NCBI GenBank assembly: GCA_022575985.1
Contig: JAKSXM010000129.1
Coordinates: 1,883,501-1,947,500, forward strand
DNA: 64,000 bases
Direction: 5' to 3'
From: Anagrus nilaparvatae
Lineage: Eukaryota; Arthropoda; Insecta; Hymenoptera; Mymaridae
Position 1 is the stretch's first letter. Each line of letters begins with the position of its first letter. The notes beneath the pieces are model-generated. The model was not told the DNA's origin and did not search any database. It saw nothing but the letters and a program-made list of their open reading frames with translations. The position numbers and the translations under genes are program-made. This document shows positions 34,978 through 46,940 of the stretch, piece after piece.

Positions 34978-35530
34978 AAATAGTTTTTTTGCTATTTCTC
35001 TTCAATGAATGCATTAAATAAAAAACTAAACAAAGTTCCTTTAGAAAATCTTTTACTAAATAGAATGCAATTGGGTTTTTACATTTTGATACAATCCATT
35101 TTAAGTTATCAAGTGGCGAAAATGACAACTTTTTGAGTTTTTAAATTTAAACTACTTAGCTTCAAACCGTTGTAACTCCAAACTGAGAACTCAAATTAAA
35201 AAAATAAAGGGATCAAATCGATAGCATTTTTTCCAAGGAATAATATGCACTAAAGCTTATTTCGAAAAACCCTTTAGATTCTGAGAAAAATCAGTTTTAG
35301 TAAAAAAAAATTAAATTTTTTAATGTTTTCGACCACTAACTTCTGAGATTGATATCTCAAAATCTATTGAATATTTTTTAAAAATAAAAAAATAGGTTGG
35401 GGATATTTCTTTAAAGATTAATTTGAAACAACTTTCATGTATTTTCGTCCATACAGCTCTTCATAAATGAGTGCTGAATAATATTAAAAATAATCAATTT
35501 TTTCGTTTATTTCATTTTAATATATATAGG
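34978..35530. repeat. Conserved arm flank segment (right copy)
   Basis: Mirror of 4980-5532. It is also repeated in the same orientation at 38940-39424. The frames at 34907-35128 and 38887-39093 are repeat-derived. Confidence 0.7.
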
Positions 35531-35746
35531 ATTTTTAGGCTTCGATGTAAACGAGCTCACACCAAATTTCTACAATAATGTATTCAGAAAATATTTTTAT
35601 AATTTAGATAATTTATTCACAAATAGAATCCAAATTCTTTAGATATTGAGTGTATTTGGAATGAGTATGCCCTAATTTTATTTTTATTTTATCATTCTCA
35701 TTTTTATCATTTTCATTTTCATTTATACAATGTAGTTTAATACATT

Positions 35747-36448
35747 TTATAAAATTTCATTAAAGCCTACTGTAACACGGGTCGCAGTACCAGGCCATTT
35801 GTAGATATTTTTTGAAAAATTTTGTAATACAGATATTTCAACTATTAATTCATCTTCAATTATATCTGTAATAAAACCTACCGCCCAAGTATTTGAGATT
35901 ACGAAAGAGACATAAGTATTTGCTGACCATTTATAAGCTATTTTTTTCAACAAATTAAATTTTAAGGAATAACTTTCATCTGAACTTAAATATTTACAGC
36001 CAATTATTGTATTTGATAATGGAGTAAAGTCGTGATAATTTCGTGTTTCTGGAATGGTATGCGCAATTGATGATGTTGTGTCACGTGCCAGGCTTAACTC
36101 CTCTCTGCTTATTATTATTGTTTTTATTGTAGGTAAATGATGTTCACAAAATTCATGAATGCGGCTTACATTCATTATTTGATTATCAAATTTACGACAT
36201 AAACTTTCTATGCTTGTATCTGTTTTTATCGTACCTCCAATGATATCACAAGTTGATTTACCGTGAGAAGTTGCAAAAAATATCCACTTAGCATCAATAC
36301 CAAAATTCTTTTTATGTTAAATTGTATAGGTTGGAACAATTTTTGTATTGTCCCGGACAAACATCGCTAACATACTCAATTTTCTTAATTTGAGGCATGT
36401 TTTCTTTTATGTACCTTACAATATATTTTTGAAAAACCTTAACTGCTA
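35747..36448 (-). pseudogene. SDG/HGK-family protein, frameshifted (right copy)
   Basis: Reads from the MITE junction at 36448 down to the stop at 35747. It shares the left copy's frameshift (TAA at 36312-36314). The terminal 142 residues (35747-36175) differ from the left copy at one position (Thr for Ile in ARD-TSS). An additional change is GATGTTTGTCC instead of GATGGTTGTCC on the coding strand, which alters the SDG glycine codon. Confidence 0.65.
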
Positions 36449-36453
36449 CTACG

Positions 36454-36821
36454 CACAGTGTGCTGATTCAATCAAAAATCTGCTGACTTCTTAGAATTTA
36501 ATTTTTTCACCCATTTATTTTTTTAAATCCTTCGTATACTATCCTACTTTTATGGAAACCTGCTACTTTTTAAAAATTTTCACTCTTTGAATTAGGAAAA
36601 AGGCAACGGTGTATATAAACAAGGTTTTTTTAATTGCAAAAAAACTTAGTAACTCTGTGAATATAATTTTTGCGTATACACTAATGTATAAAGGGTGAAT
36701 TTAAATTGTAAAAATTTTAAAAAGTAGCAGGTTTCCATAAGAGTAGGATAGTATACGAAGGATTTAAAAAAATAAATGGGTGAGAAATAAAGTAGATATT
36801 TGATTGATTCGGCACACTGTG
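36454..36821. mobile_element. Transib-like MITE, 368 bp (right copy)
   Basis: Exact positional mirror of 3689-4056, with CACAGTG ends and CTACG/CGTAG 5-bp duplications on both sides. Insertion preceded the palindromic duplication. Confidence 0.75.
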
Positions 36822-37129
36822 CTACGTCATGTTTACAATTTACGTAGCTTATTGTTTTAATGAATAATATGAATACAATAAAAAAAGTAAATTATTTATT
36901 TACTAATAAATCTTGTAAACATTGACGATTGCCACGCCACATAGCTTTAAATTTTTTATATACAATGTTTATTATTTTTAGCGCTAAATTTAAATTATTT
37001 AAAATTTTTTTCGGAAATAAGATTATTAGTAATTAACATCTTTAATAATATAATATTTATTAAGTTGTTATTATATACGACAAATAAATCTTATTAGGAA
37101 CCTTAAACAGAAAAAGTACACACAAATCT

Positions 37130-37832
37130 GCTAAAAAACGATAAAAATCAAAATTTTGTATTTAAGGCATTTGGTGTGAACTCGTTTACATCAAAGCCTA
37201 AAAATTATTTAAATAAAGAAAATATGTAAAATTTCCCTGGGAATCCGAATCTCACCTTGTTTAAATCGTTCGGAGTCATTTAGAGCGGGAAAATTCAAAA
37301 AAACTGCTAAAAAACGATAAAAATCAAAATTTTGTATTTAAGGCATTTGGTGTGAGCTCGTTTACATCGAAGCCTAAAAATTATTTAAATGAAGAAAATA
37401 TGTAAAATTTCCCTGGGAATCCGAATCTCACCTTGTTTAAATCGTTCGGAGTCATTTAGAGCGGGAAAATTCAAAAAAACTGTTAAAAAACGATAAAAAT
37501 CAAAATTTTGTATTTAAGGCATTTGGTGTGAGCTCGTTTACATCGAAGCCTAAAAATTATTTAAATAAACAAATATGTAAAATTTTCCTGGGAATCCGAA
37601 TCTTACCTTGTTTAAATAGTTCGGAGTCATTTAGAGCGGGAAAATTCAAAAAAACTGTTAAAAAACGATAAAAATCAAAATTTTGTATTTAAGGCATTTG
37701 GTGTGAGCTCGTTTACATCGAAGCCTAAAAATTATTTAAATAAACAAATATGTAAAATTTCCCTGGAAATCCGAATCTTACCTTGTTTAAATCGTTCGGA
37801 GTCATTTAGAGCGGGAAAATTCAAAAAAACTG
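37130..37832 (-). repeat. 175-bp tandem repeat, exon-like (right copy)
   Basis: Mirror of 2678-3380, again four blocks. On the minus strand donors are GTGAGA (two) and GTAAGA (two), and acceptors are TTTTTTA(G/A)CAG. Confidence 0.75.
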
Positions 37833-38370
37833 CTAAAAAATGAGAAAAATTGAGGAAAATTCATGATTTTTCGGTTATTTTAGGGTCTAGGAAGTTCGAT
37901 CGCATCTAGGTTGATATGGCATCCAAAAATATATATAAAAACACGCTTTTCCTGAGAAGCTCAATAAAAAATTCGGATATACAATTTTTCTGTAGTTTCC
38001 GTAATGTACCCTGTGAATTTATCGATTTTCTGGCTCCCCATGTAGGAATTTTCAAAAACTAATAGCATGAATGTATTCCTGAGGAAATTTTACTATAGTA
38101 CCTGTTTTTTCATTATTTTTAATGATTTCCAGAAGGAATGGCACATAAAAGAAGAATGGGTGGCTGAGGAAAGATGAAAACGTCTTTTTTTTTCAAAAAT
38201 TCACCCTGGGCTTAGTTTTCAATATTAAGGGCTACAATTTGGGGTCATAGTCCATTTTAGATAGGTAATTGGCAAAAAAAAGTTTTTAGCTGGTTTCAGC
38301 GACCCGACCTGGAAACTTTTGCTGAATTCACTAAGAATCACTCATTTACATTATTAAATTTATTTTAAAT
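37833..38370. repeat. Three-copy arm segment (outer-right copy)
   Basis: Mirror of 2140-2677 and direct copy of about 21746-22358. Confidence 0.7.
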
Positions 38371-38544
38371 AATAATTTCTATCAATTAATAATAATGCTC
38401 CCGCACGAGAGTTGGGCAAATACTCTACTTTCGGACCGGAGTATCAGTATTTACAATGTATCTTATATGGGCGCGCTTAACGCGCGGTCCACTTGTGCCC
38501 AGCTCTGTCCCGCACAATGGAATGTTGGCCGTATAGGTGGAATG
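38371..38544 (+). mobile_element. Non-LTR retrotransposon scrap (right copy)
   Basis: Mirror of 1966-2139. The encoded 67-aa frame is identical in both arms. Confidence 0.75.
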
Positions 38545-38939
38545 TATAGTGTCCTGTTTTATACAAAAGTTGAAATTTCAAATATTTTTATGCAATGATT
38601 GCATTGAAATATTATTATTGACTATAGCAGAAACTATACGTCATTTTACATTTTTTTATAATAGTGTCATGCTTTATACAAATGCTGGAATTTCAAATAT
38701 TTTTATGTTAATATTGAAATATTTTTATTCACTTTGACAGAAACTATACGTCATTTTAAATTTTTTTGAATAACGCTCTGTTATATATAAAAATTGGGAT
38801 TTCAAATATTTCAAATATTTCAAATATTCCAAAAATAATTTGGATGTCGACAGTCCCAGTTATGAGAAAATAAGAAAAAAAATTTTTTAGATGTCGGCCG
38901 TCCTAGTTATGAGAAAAAAAAAAAAAAAAATAAAATGGA

Positions 38940-39424
38940 TATAAATAGTTTTTTTGCTATTTCTCTTCAATGAATGCATTAAATAAAAAACTAAACAAAG
39001 TTCCTTTAGAAAATCTTTTACTAAATAGAATACAACTGGGTTTTTACATTTTGATACAATCCATTTTAAGTTATCAAGTGGCGAAAATGACAACTTTTTG
39101 ATTTTTTAAATTTATACTACTTAGCTTCAAACCGTTGTAACTGCAAATTGAGAACTCAAATTAAAAAAAATAAAGAGATCAAATCGATAGCATTTTTTCC
39201 AAGGAATAATATGCACTAAAGCTTATTTCAAAAAACCCTTTAGATTCTGAGAAAAATCAGTTTTAGTAAAAAAAAATTAAATTTTTTAATGTTTTCGACC
39301 ACTAACTTCTGAGATTGATATCTCAAAATCTATTGAATATTTTTTCAAAATAAAAAAATCGGATGGGGATATTTCTTTAAAGATTAATTTGAAACAACTT
39401 TTATGTATTTTCGTCCATACAGCT
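38940..39424. repeat. Direct duplicate of 34978-35462
   Basis: Extends the right arm beyond the point where the left arm is cut by the non-LTR element. Several substitutions separate it from the inner copy. Confidence 0.7.
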
Positions 39425-41239
39425 CATTTTTATCAAAAAAAAAAAAATTTTGGTTTTTTGAAAAACAACGTTTTTATTCCTTCTACTTAACATATCTGCA
39501 AAAATACTTGACCGATTCTTATGCTTATGCTCTATATTCCTTTGTTATGAGTTTTTCTAAATTAATTTAAAAAAAAATTAAAAAAAAAATTAATTTAATC
39601 ATTAAAATTAACAAAAAAGTACCGGAAAATTTGTTTTGAAACTTTAAACGCGTTTTTCTCGAAACAGGTATTGTCAAATCGGTGTGCATAATTTCGCAAT
39701 AACTACCATACCGATTTACTCATAAATTGCTGAGTATTTAAAAAAATATATACTTGACAAACTAACTCCGAGTTTTTTTTTTTTAAGTCCTCAAAAATTT
39801 TTTACAGCTAAATTTTTCCGAAAATTTTGGGCTTTTTTTTGACTTTTTTCTTTCCGGAGCCACCATTTTGTTTCTAATTAATTTTTTTGAAAAAACTCAA
39901 AGTCAGTCTGTTACTTAAGGCTTAAGCTCTTGCAAAAATTTTTTTTTTTTTTTCTTTAATAACATTATCTCTCAGCATTGTGCACACCGTTTTTTTTTAC
40001 TGCTTCGTTTACGCACGTGTGGCGCGGAAGTAACGTCACAGAAAACTAAAAAATTTTTTTTGTGTATATTTTAATACATATGTATACTAATAAAAAAATA
40101 TATACTCAAATATCTGTAATCGTTTCTTCAGAATCCTTACCTAAAAAACACGACAAAATATAGTATAAGTACCCTTAATGTTTTTAAAAATTGAAGGATA
40201 TGAATGTGATAAGATTAGTATGTTTGGAATAAGCAACAGTGTTAGAATTTATGACATATTGTTCTAGTTCTATTTATTTTTTAGCTCAATAAACGCACAA
40301 TAAAAAATGCTACTTCTGCAGTCACTGCCCAAATATCGTTTGGTATGGTACATGTGAAGATGGTACTCGATGGTAGCACAAAATAACATACAAACCCTGC
40401 GCGGTTAAGGAACAAGGAAAAATTTACATTCATCTATTGAAATTGAAACAAGATTTGAAACCTGAACTTCCAACAGAGATGCAGTATCCCTCAAACAATT
40501 TGCAGGCACGCAAAACTTTCCAATGCAATTTTAATAAAGTTGCTAAATTTTTTTACATAAATTATAGTGTGCTAAAAAAATTGGCTGTTAATTTAGTTTA
40601 TGTAGCATGTAAATTATATTTTACATGTAATAAAATTTTATATGATCAAAATTTTTTTTGGGGTTGCAATTTTATTGAAAATTGTTGTTTCAAAATATAC
40701 ATAGATATAAACTTTTTATAAACCATTATACAGTAATATCAGAATATCGACTTTTTCTGGAAAAAATTTACAACATAAAAAATCTTTTTCAATGAATCGA
40801 TGTCAAATAATGTCCTCCAATAAAAAAAAGAAGTCCCTTTTTTCTTTGATTCAAGTAGTATTTAATTCGAAACTAACATTAAAAACTGTATTAGAGGGGA
40901 TTAAGGTGGCAGATAAAATTGTAGGGAAAAAAAAGTCGTTTTTCTGTTTATTGTTTTTTTAGATTCAAAAATATCTTAAGAATGTAGAAAAAAAAATTTA
41001 TAATGATATCTTGGATAATAAGGAAGTTTGCAGAAGATCAAGCGAGACACGGCAAAAGGCGTAAGATACAGTATTCTAAACTTTAAACGCGTTTTTCTGG
41101 AAACAACGTTTTTCCAATTTGCGGGTACGATGACTCAAAAAAAAATTAAGATATCTTCCTAATTTTTTGGCTATACTTTTAAAATGCAATAATCTTCTGA
41201 ATTGATGGAATTGTTTTTCAAAATACTAATCGCATAAAT
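39425..41239. other. Noncoding stretch left of the Helitron remnant
   Basis: AT-rich. A motif CTTTAAACGCGTTTTTCT-GAAAC occurs at about 39643 and 41078. At 40143-40180 lies a stretch also present in the copia leader (CGACAAAATATAGTATAA). The 94-aa frame at 40437-40721 has no recognisable domain and may be part of old Helitron 5' sequence. Confidence 0.4.
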
Positions 41240-42935
41240 TTGCAATTCGAGGAAAATATGCTAAATTTTCAACAAAGATACTTTTTAGACATAAATGTGC
41301 CTCAACATTCTTTAGGTCCAATGGATATTTTATGTTGTCATTGTGGCGCAAAACATTTTTTTTTTAAAGACGAGAGAGTACATAATAAAGGTAATTCATT
41401 TAATGAATGTTGTTCTTATGGAGCTTTAAAACTAGTAGAATATGAAAATTTTCCAGAAATACTGAAATCACTTTTTTGTAGGTAATCATGATAAAGCAAC
41501 GCTTTTTTTCAACGTATCAGAATTTATAATAATTCACTTTCTTTTGCATCCCTCAGTAAAACTTTAGTAGATTTCAGTAACAGAAGACCAGGTCCATTTC
41601 TTTATAAAATACAAGGTCAAATCTATTATAAAATTAATACAACATTATTCCCTGAAATTAATCAAAACCCTTCTCATGGACAACTTTTTATAATCGATCC
41701 AGAAGAAGCTCTCTCACACCGTATGGAAGTAAATGCGGATCTTGATCGTGAATTAATGGAACTTTTAGACAAAACTACAAAAGAAAATAACATTTTTGCT
41801 CAAGAATATCAAATAATGTATCAAGAAGTTATCGAACAGTGGAAATTAAGTTTAAGCAATTATTCAATTGATGAAATACCTGAAATACAATTGCTATTTA
41901 CTTTAAAACCAGGAATGGACAAAAATCGTTATAATTTCCAGAGAACTAACGAAGTAGCCGCAGTTTTTACAACAACTGCTGAAGGCGAAATCCTTGAATC
42001 ATAAGTAACAATAAGAAACATTAATACAAAAAAAATAGAATTTGTTAGCTCAATGAATCCCAACGTTGAACCTTGGATTTACCCTCTTTTTATTTCCTAA
42101 TGTTAACCAAGGTTGGCATAGAAATTTGAGCCGATTAAATAATAATCGTAGAATATCTCGATGCGCTTACACAAAATATCAGCTAGCAATCAAACCTCAT
42201 ATTTTTACTCCATTTCTTTTTGGTGGAAGATTAACTCAGCAATACTTTGTAGACACGTTTGTAAAAATGCAGCAAGATAGAATACAATTTTGCAAAGATA
42301 ATCAATATAAACTTCGAAGTGAAACTTACAAAGGATTAATTGATCATTTACAAAATAGAGCTAACAATTTTAACAGTCAAGTCGGAAAAATAGTGATATT
42401 GCCATCGACATTTATTGGACCACCACAAAATATGATGCAAAACTATCAGTACAGTATGTCAATTGTCAGAAAATTTGGCCGGCCAAAAATAAAAGAAAAT
42501 TTATATCTTGGACAAACAGCTGCAGATAGACCAGATCTTGCTGCAAGAGTATTCAGTTTAAAAAAAGGTTATTTAGTTTTCTTGATTAAAAAAAAATTTT
42601 TTGGTGGTGTTGCTGCATATGTTTATGTTATTGAATTATAAAAAAGAGGTTTACCACATGTTCATTTGTTAAGAACTTTAAAAAGGCAATTTAAATTAAC
42701 AACACCAGCACGAGTAGATCAATTCATTGTTGCTGAAATACCTACTCCAGAAAAAAACTCGCGCTTACATAATGCTGTAATAAAACATATGATTCATGAC
42801 CCCTGCGGAGACTTATGTTTAACAAATTGTAAATGCTCCAAAAATTATCCAATATATTTTCAAAATGAAACCATACTTGACGGCAATAGTTATCCATTGT
42901 ATATACGCCGAGATGGTAGAGTATATCGAAAATAA
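41240..42935 (+). pseudogene. Helitron Rep/helicase protein, N-terminal and Rep part, frameshifted
   Basis: Pieces in order: a zinc-finger region (CCHCGAKHFFFKDE...CCSYG, 41240-41485); NHDKATLFFNVSEF and YNNSLSFASLSKT in different frames (41486-41560); PGPFLYKIQGQIYYKIN through NADLDRELM (41570-42001); the Helitron_like_N core (FPNVNQGWHRNL, GGRLTQQYFVD, 42066-42638); then KRGLPHVHLL, which contains the HUH metal-binding motif, up to about 42932. At least three frameshifts and an in-frame stop break it. The catalytic tyrosines and the helicase are missing, cut off where the gypsy element begins. Domain identity is from family motif order. Confidence 0.85.
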
Positions 42936-42984
42936 AAAAATTTTATTTGTGAACTCCTCTAGGTGCTCAAGGGAGCCCACAATG

Positions 42985-44028
42985 GGATAATTACCCGTTC
43001 GGTTTTCATCCGCACAGCAATGTTTTAGCTCGGGTCCCAACAGCTAAAAGTTCAAGTGGATCTGAAAATGAACGAAAACAAGCCAAAAACGCACAGAATA
43101 AGCAGCGCGTTCAAAACGCAAAGAACGACCATGACGACGCTGACTTTGCTGACACGGAGGAACACGAGTACAGCAGCTCGGAAATTTCCTTACCGGAAGC
43201 CCCAACAGTTGCTCAAAAAGAAGTAGCCTTTTTGAAAAAGCAATGAGAAGCTTTACGAAAAGAAGTAGCATTAGCAAAGGAGGTAATGGAAGAACTTCGT
43301 AAAGAAAGGACCATAAGCCAACGATGCAGCTCAGCAAGCTCTCTCAAATCACGTACGTCAATTTCCAGCAAAAGCTCTTGAGAACGGGAACACACAAAAC
43401 CTGAAAATGGAAAGCTGCAGAAGGAACAAGAATTCATAGAAAAACAAAGGTTAGAAATAGAAAAATACAATAACCTTAAGCAACAAGAAATCAAAAAGAA
43501 AAGTAGTAGAACAAGTAAAAATGGCAACATAAAAGCGAAATCTCAAAAAACCAAGGAAAATGAAAAACGTGAGAAAAACATTTTTATGAATTCAGCCTTA
43601 GAAGATACGGAAGAATCCGAAATGTTATGTCCAGTACGAAGAAGTCCTTAAACTTAAGCTTACACAAACGCACGGAAGCAGGAAAAGTACTCAAGATGTG
43701 GAACTTAAAATTCAATGGCGACACCAAGGAAGCTGAAGAATTTTTGTTTAAGCTTAAGGATTGCTACGAAACTTCGGGTTTATCCTTCATTCAAATGAAA
43801 TACGGCCTAACGTCGATGTTCGAAGAGCACGCCATATTATGGTACAGAACAGATAGAGATAGCCTCGATACCTGGAATGATTTCGAGACGGCCTTCCGTA
43901 ATCGTTTCGTACCGTATATGGAGGACGAGGATTATCTCGAAGAGCTTCAAAAACGAACGCAAGGCAAGGGCGAGAATATGGCCACATTTTTATGTGCTTT
44001 TAGAGCAATAGCCGATAAGCTATCGTGA
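42985..44028 (+). pseudogene. Gypsy gag, N-terminal and capsid part
   Basis: 42985-43645 is a charged, probably coiled-coil N-terminal region (EVAFLKKQ, EFIEKQRLEIEKYN) with two TGA stops (near 43243 and 43378). After a frameshift, 43627-44028 encodes the capsid-like part (MWNLKFNGDTKEAEEFLFKL...AILWYRT...W-DFETAFRNRFVP), typical of retrotransposon gag. A TGA ends this stretch and further stops follow. Confidence 0.7.
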
Positions 44029-44960
44029 TGTCCGAGTGAATAAAAGTTGGTGTCAATGGCCCTCAGGGTACTGCATCTGGAATAGCAACGCAGCCTAGAA
44101 GCCTATAGGCTAACCAGTGATATAACAACCTTCAACAAATTGCTGGACTTGGGCCAAAAACACGAAAAATTGGCCGAAGTAAGAAATAAATATTCAGCCC
44201 CAAGAGGCAGAGAAAAATCAAAAGTATCGGATTTGGCTTATGACGACAAAGAAATAAAGGCTAAAATAGCGGCTGTCACTGAAAAAGTAAACGCTTCAGT
44301 AAATATGTCTCTAACCGAAGAAAAAACAGAAATAACACCTACAAAAGGTAAACGCAAGCCCAGAGGGTGCGGAAAACAAATAAAAACGGAAGAGCTGGCA
44401 GCATTAACTACCACTGGAGACAATAATCAACAGCCCCAGCAGAGGCTGCAACAAGGATATCAGCAGCAGCGTCAGACACAGCAACAGCGCATCGGTCAAC
44501 AGCAGCAGCCTAGATCACAGCCTCCAGGGCAAACTCAGCCAGTAATGCAGCCTATGGCTCCTCCGCCATACACATGGTTTCCTCATACGTTTACGGGCCC
44601 AAGTTATTTTGCTCAAATGATGCCACAATGGAGTCAAGGTTCAATTCCAAGCATGCAGTTTGCAAGGTCGCAAAATAATAATAATAATACAAGTAATTCA
44701 CAAAATTCACAAAATAATACGCGAAGTCCCAAATTTAATAAGCCACGATTTCCTGCCCATTGCGTTCTGTGTCAAGACACAAACTCTGCAACGCCCTCGG
44801 CTAAATAAACGGGATATTTGCTTTCTATGCGGCAGAATTGGAGTCAGGTATACCAACTGTACCTGCCCAGTAGCTACTCAATATAGAGAGGGAAACGCTC
44901 AGCTGGAGACGGGACAGGCTCCAACGACCTCCAGCTATATAGTCGAGTCGCAAGCGTAAC
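44029..44960 (+). pseudogene. Gypsy gag, C-terminal part with Gln-rich linker and knuckle
   Basis: 44140-44808 is an open frame of 222 aa with a basic stretch (KGKRKPRG) and a Gln/Pro-rich linker (QQ repeats at about residues 92-138). A neighbouring frame (44660-44959) encodes CFLCGRIGVRYTNC, which has the spacing of a CCHC knuckle but Val in place of the His. A frameshift near 44750 joined these in the ancestor. Confidence 0.65.
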
Positions 44961-45126
44961 TACGCATACAATAATAAATGACAAGAGCGAAACGTTAGCA
45001 GAAACCATCGACGAAAAAAAGGTTAGCCTTGCCCAAGGACATGAACCTGCCGAGGCGTCTGCTACAATCGACTCAAAAAGCAACAAAAACGATAAAAATG
45101 AAAACTTAAACGAAAATCAAAAAAAT

Positions 45127-45654
45127 TCACAAGAAATTTCTCAATTAGCCGAAAATATATTAGAAAACAATATATTGGAAAATTGCGACGCTTCTCACGT
45201 CGATAACCGACTTTTCTTCGACATAAATATAGCCGGCATAAATATGAAAGCTCTTTGTGATTCAGGTTCTATGGCTTCCTACTTAGGTCCTAAATACGCA
45301 GAAAAATTCAAAGACAGGTTAAAGCCCATTGGGTCAGCCTTAATTGACGCCACGGGAAATATTTCCGAAGTGAATCAAGTATTAAAAGTTTGGTTCGACG
45401 TAGATGGACAGTCGAAACCTATAAACCTGAAAGTTTCTGAAAACATACAATACGACATAGTATTGGGCTTAGATTTTGAAAAAGCTTTTGGCCTAAAAAT
45501 TTTTGCAAGTGCAGGCAAATGGAGCCGAAGGCACGGCAGCGAACGATGGCATAAATTTAACGCGCATAAAAGCAAAATGATCTACAGTTCTACGGAGAAT
45601 GCGCTGGAATCAAAGAAATTTCAGCCTCGCAAAAGGACATTATTATGCAAGTAG
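45127..45654 (+). pseudogene. Gypsy aspartic protease
   Basis: The active-site sequence ALCDSGSMASYLG (about 45247-45285) carries the DSG triad, followed by IVLGLDF (about 45457) as the second hydrophobic-Gly element. The downstream part shifts frame before the RT: ASQKDIIMQVVKE reads in the next frame. Confidence 0.75.
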
Positions 45655-46938
45655 TTAAAGAATGCCTGCCCCCACAGCCACAGCCCCATGGAAGAACACA
45701 TCTAATTAAGCACAAAATCAGGGTTAGACCAGATGCCACACCAGTAAGACATAAATTAAGAAGAATGTCGCCAAAAGTCTTGAATCTTGCCATAGAAGAA
45801 GCTAAAAAACGGCTTCAATTAGGGATAATTGAGTATTCGAAAAGCTCGTGGTGTAGCGCTCCAGTTATGGTGCCACGCAACGACACCTATCGTTTATGCG
45901 TGGACTATCGTGACGTCAACAAAGTCACTGAAAAAGACGCCTACCCCCTCCCTAATCTTGACTCGGCCTTAGATAAGCTCAAAAGAGCGAAATATTTATC
46001 AAAAATCGACCTTAGTAAAGCTTTTTTACAAGTACCGTTAGAAGACGATTCTAAGCCGTACACGGCGTTCGCACTACCAGGACTTGGCCTAATGCAATTT
46101 ACAAGAATACCTTTTGGAGTCACAGATGGGCCAAAAACCTTTCAAAGGCTGATGGATAAGATAATAACGCCGTATCTCAAGCCCTTCGTCTCAACGTACC
46201 AAGACGATATAATAATAGCCACTGAAGACTTTCAAGATCATCTAAAATATTTAAGAATAGTCGTCAAAAAGCTGATTGACGCAGACTTATCAATAAATCC
46301 AGATAAATGTGATTTCGGATGCTCAGAAGTCGTATATTTAGGATTCATTCTAGACGCCGAGGGTTTGCGCCCTGATAAAGAGAAAATCAGGCCCGTCTTT
46401 GAGTATCCTGCGCCGACTAATATAAAAGAATTACGCCAATTCTTAGGCATGGTAGGATGGTACTCACGTTTTATTAATAATGTAGCCGAATTAAGAATTC
46501 CGTTGGTTAAATTTCTTCACAAAGATATAAAGTGGTCTTGGGGAGCAGAGCAGACAGAGGCATTTGAAAAATTTAAATTAGCCTTAGTCAGTATGCCTGT
46601 TTTAGCCAGACCAGACTTTAGTCTCCCGTTCACGGTTCAAACGGACGCCAGTAATATGGCGATCGGGGCCATTCTGACTCAAATGCACGAGGACGGAGAG
46701 CATCCTTTAGTTTATATCAGCCGAGTTTTAACAACCAAAGAGCAAAACTACAGCGCTACAGAACGCGAATGTTTGGCTCTATTATGGGCAATAAAACGAC
46801 TGAGACCATACCTAGAACGTTACAAGTTTACTGCCAACACGGACCACTCCAGCCTTAAATGGCTAAGTAATTTAAAAGAGCCAACCGGCAGGCTAGGCCG
46901 CTGGGCTCTAGAACTGCAGCAGTGAGACTTCGATGTTG
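45585..46938 (+). CDS. Gypsy reverse transcriptase and RNase H (longest intact frame)
   Basis: Open from before the Met at 45645 to a TGA at 46923. RT motifs: YRLCVDYRDVNK, KIDLSKAFLQVPL with the first catalytic Asp, PFGVTDGPKTFQRLMD, TYQDDIIIAT (catalytic Asp pair; Gln before DD is unusual, most relatives have YLDD or YIDD), LGFILDAEG. Then a connection (LRQFLGMVGWYSRFI) and RNase H (QTDASNMAIGAIL, ATERECLALLWA, TDHSSLKWL). The terminal TGA stands where Trp is expected before DFDVVY, and the MITE follows within 20 bp. About 426 aa remain open, but the element as a whole is dead. Confidence 0.85.
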
Positions 46939-46940
46939 TA

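Larger units (their letters stand above)
35531..37206 (-). mobile_element. Inverted-repeat element with SDG/HGK gene (right copy)
   Basis: Mirror of 3304-4979 with no net indel: outer landmarks sum to 40510. Ends ATTTTTAGGCTTCGATGTAA at 35531 and a diverged complement near 37170-37206. Confidence 0.55.
22987..38965. repeat. Right arm of giant palindrome
   Basis: Reverse complement of the left arm, lacking the 9.3-kb element but carrying the 4.8-kb tRNA-unit array at 30158-34960. The outer limit is where pairing with 1542 ends. Beyond it, 38966-39424 continues as a duplicate of 34985-35462. Confidence 0.9.

Noticed and set aside
40437..40721. 94-aa ORF
   Set aside because: AT-rich, no recognisable motif; not clearly in frame with the Helitron pieces.
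43044..43530. Minus-strand hydrophobic ORFs
   Set aside because: Antisense shadow of the charged gag N-terminal region.
43240..46925. UGA recoding in gypsy linked to the tRNA(ACA)
   Set aside because: Several premature stops are TGA, but TAA and TAG stops also occur (for example near 44050, 44090, 48130, 48291), so ordinary decay explains them.
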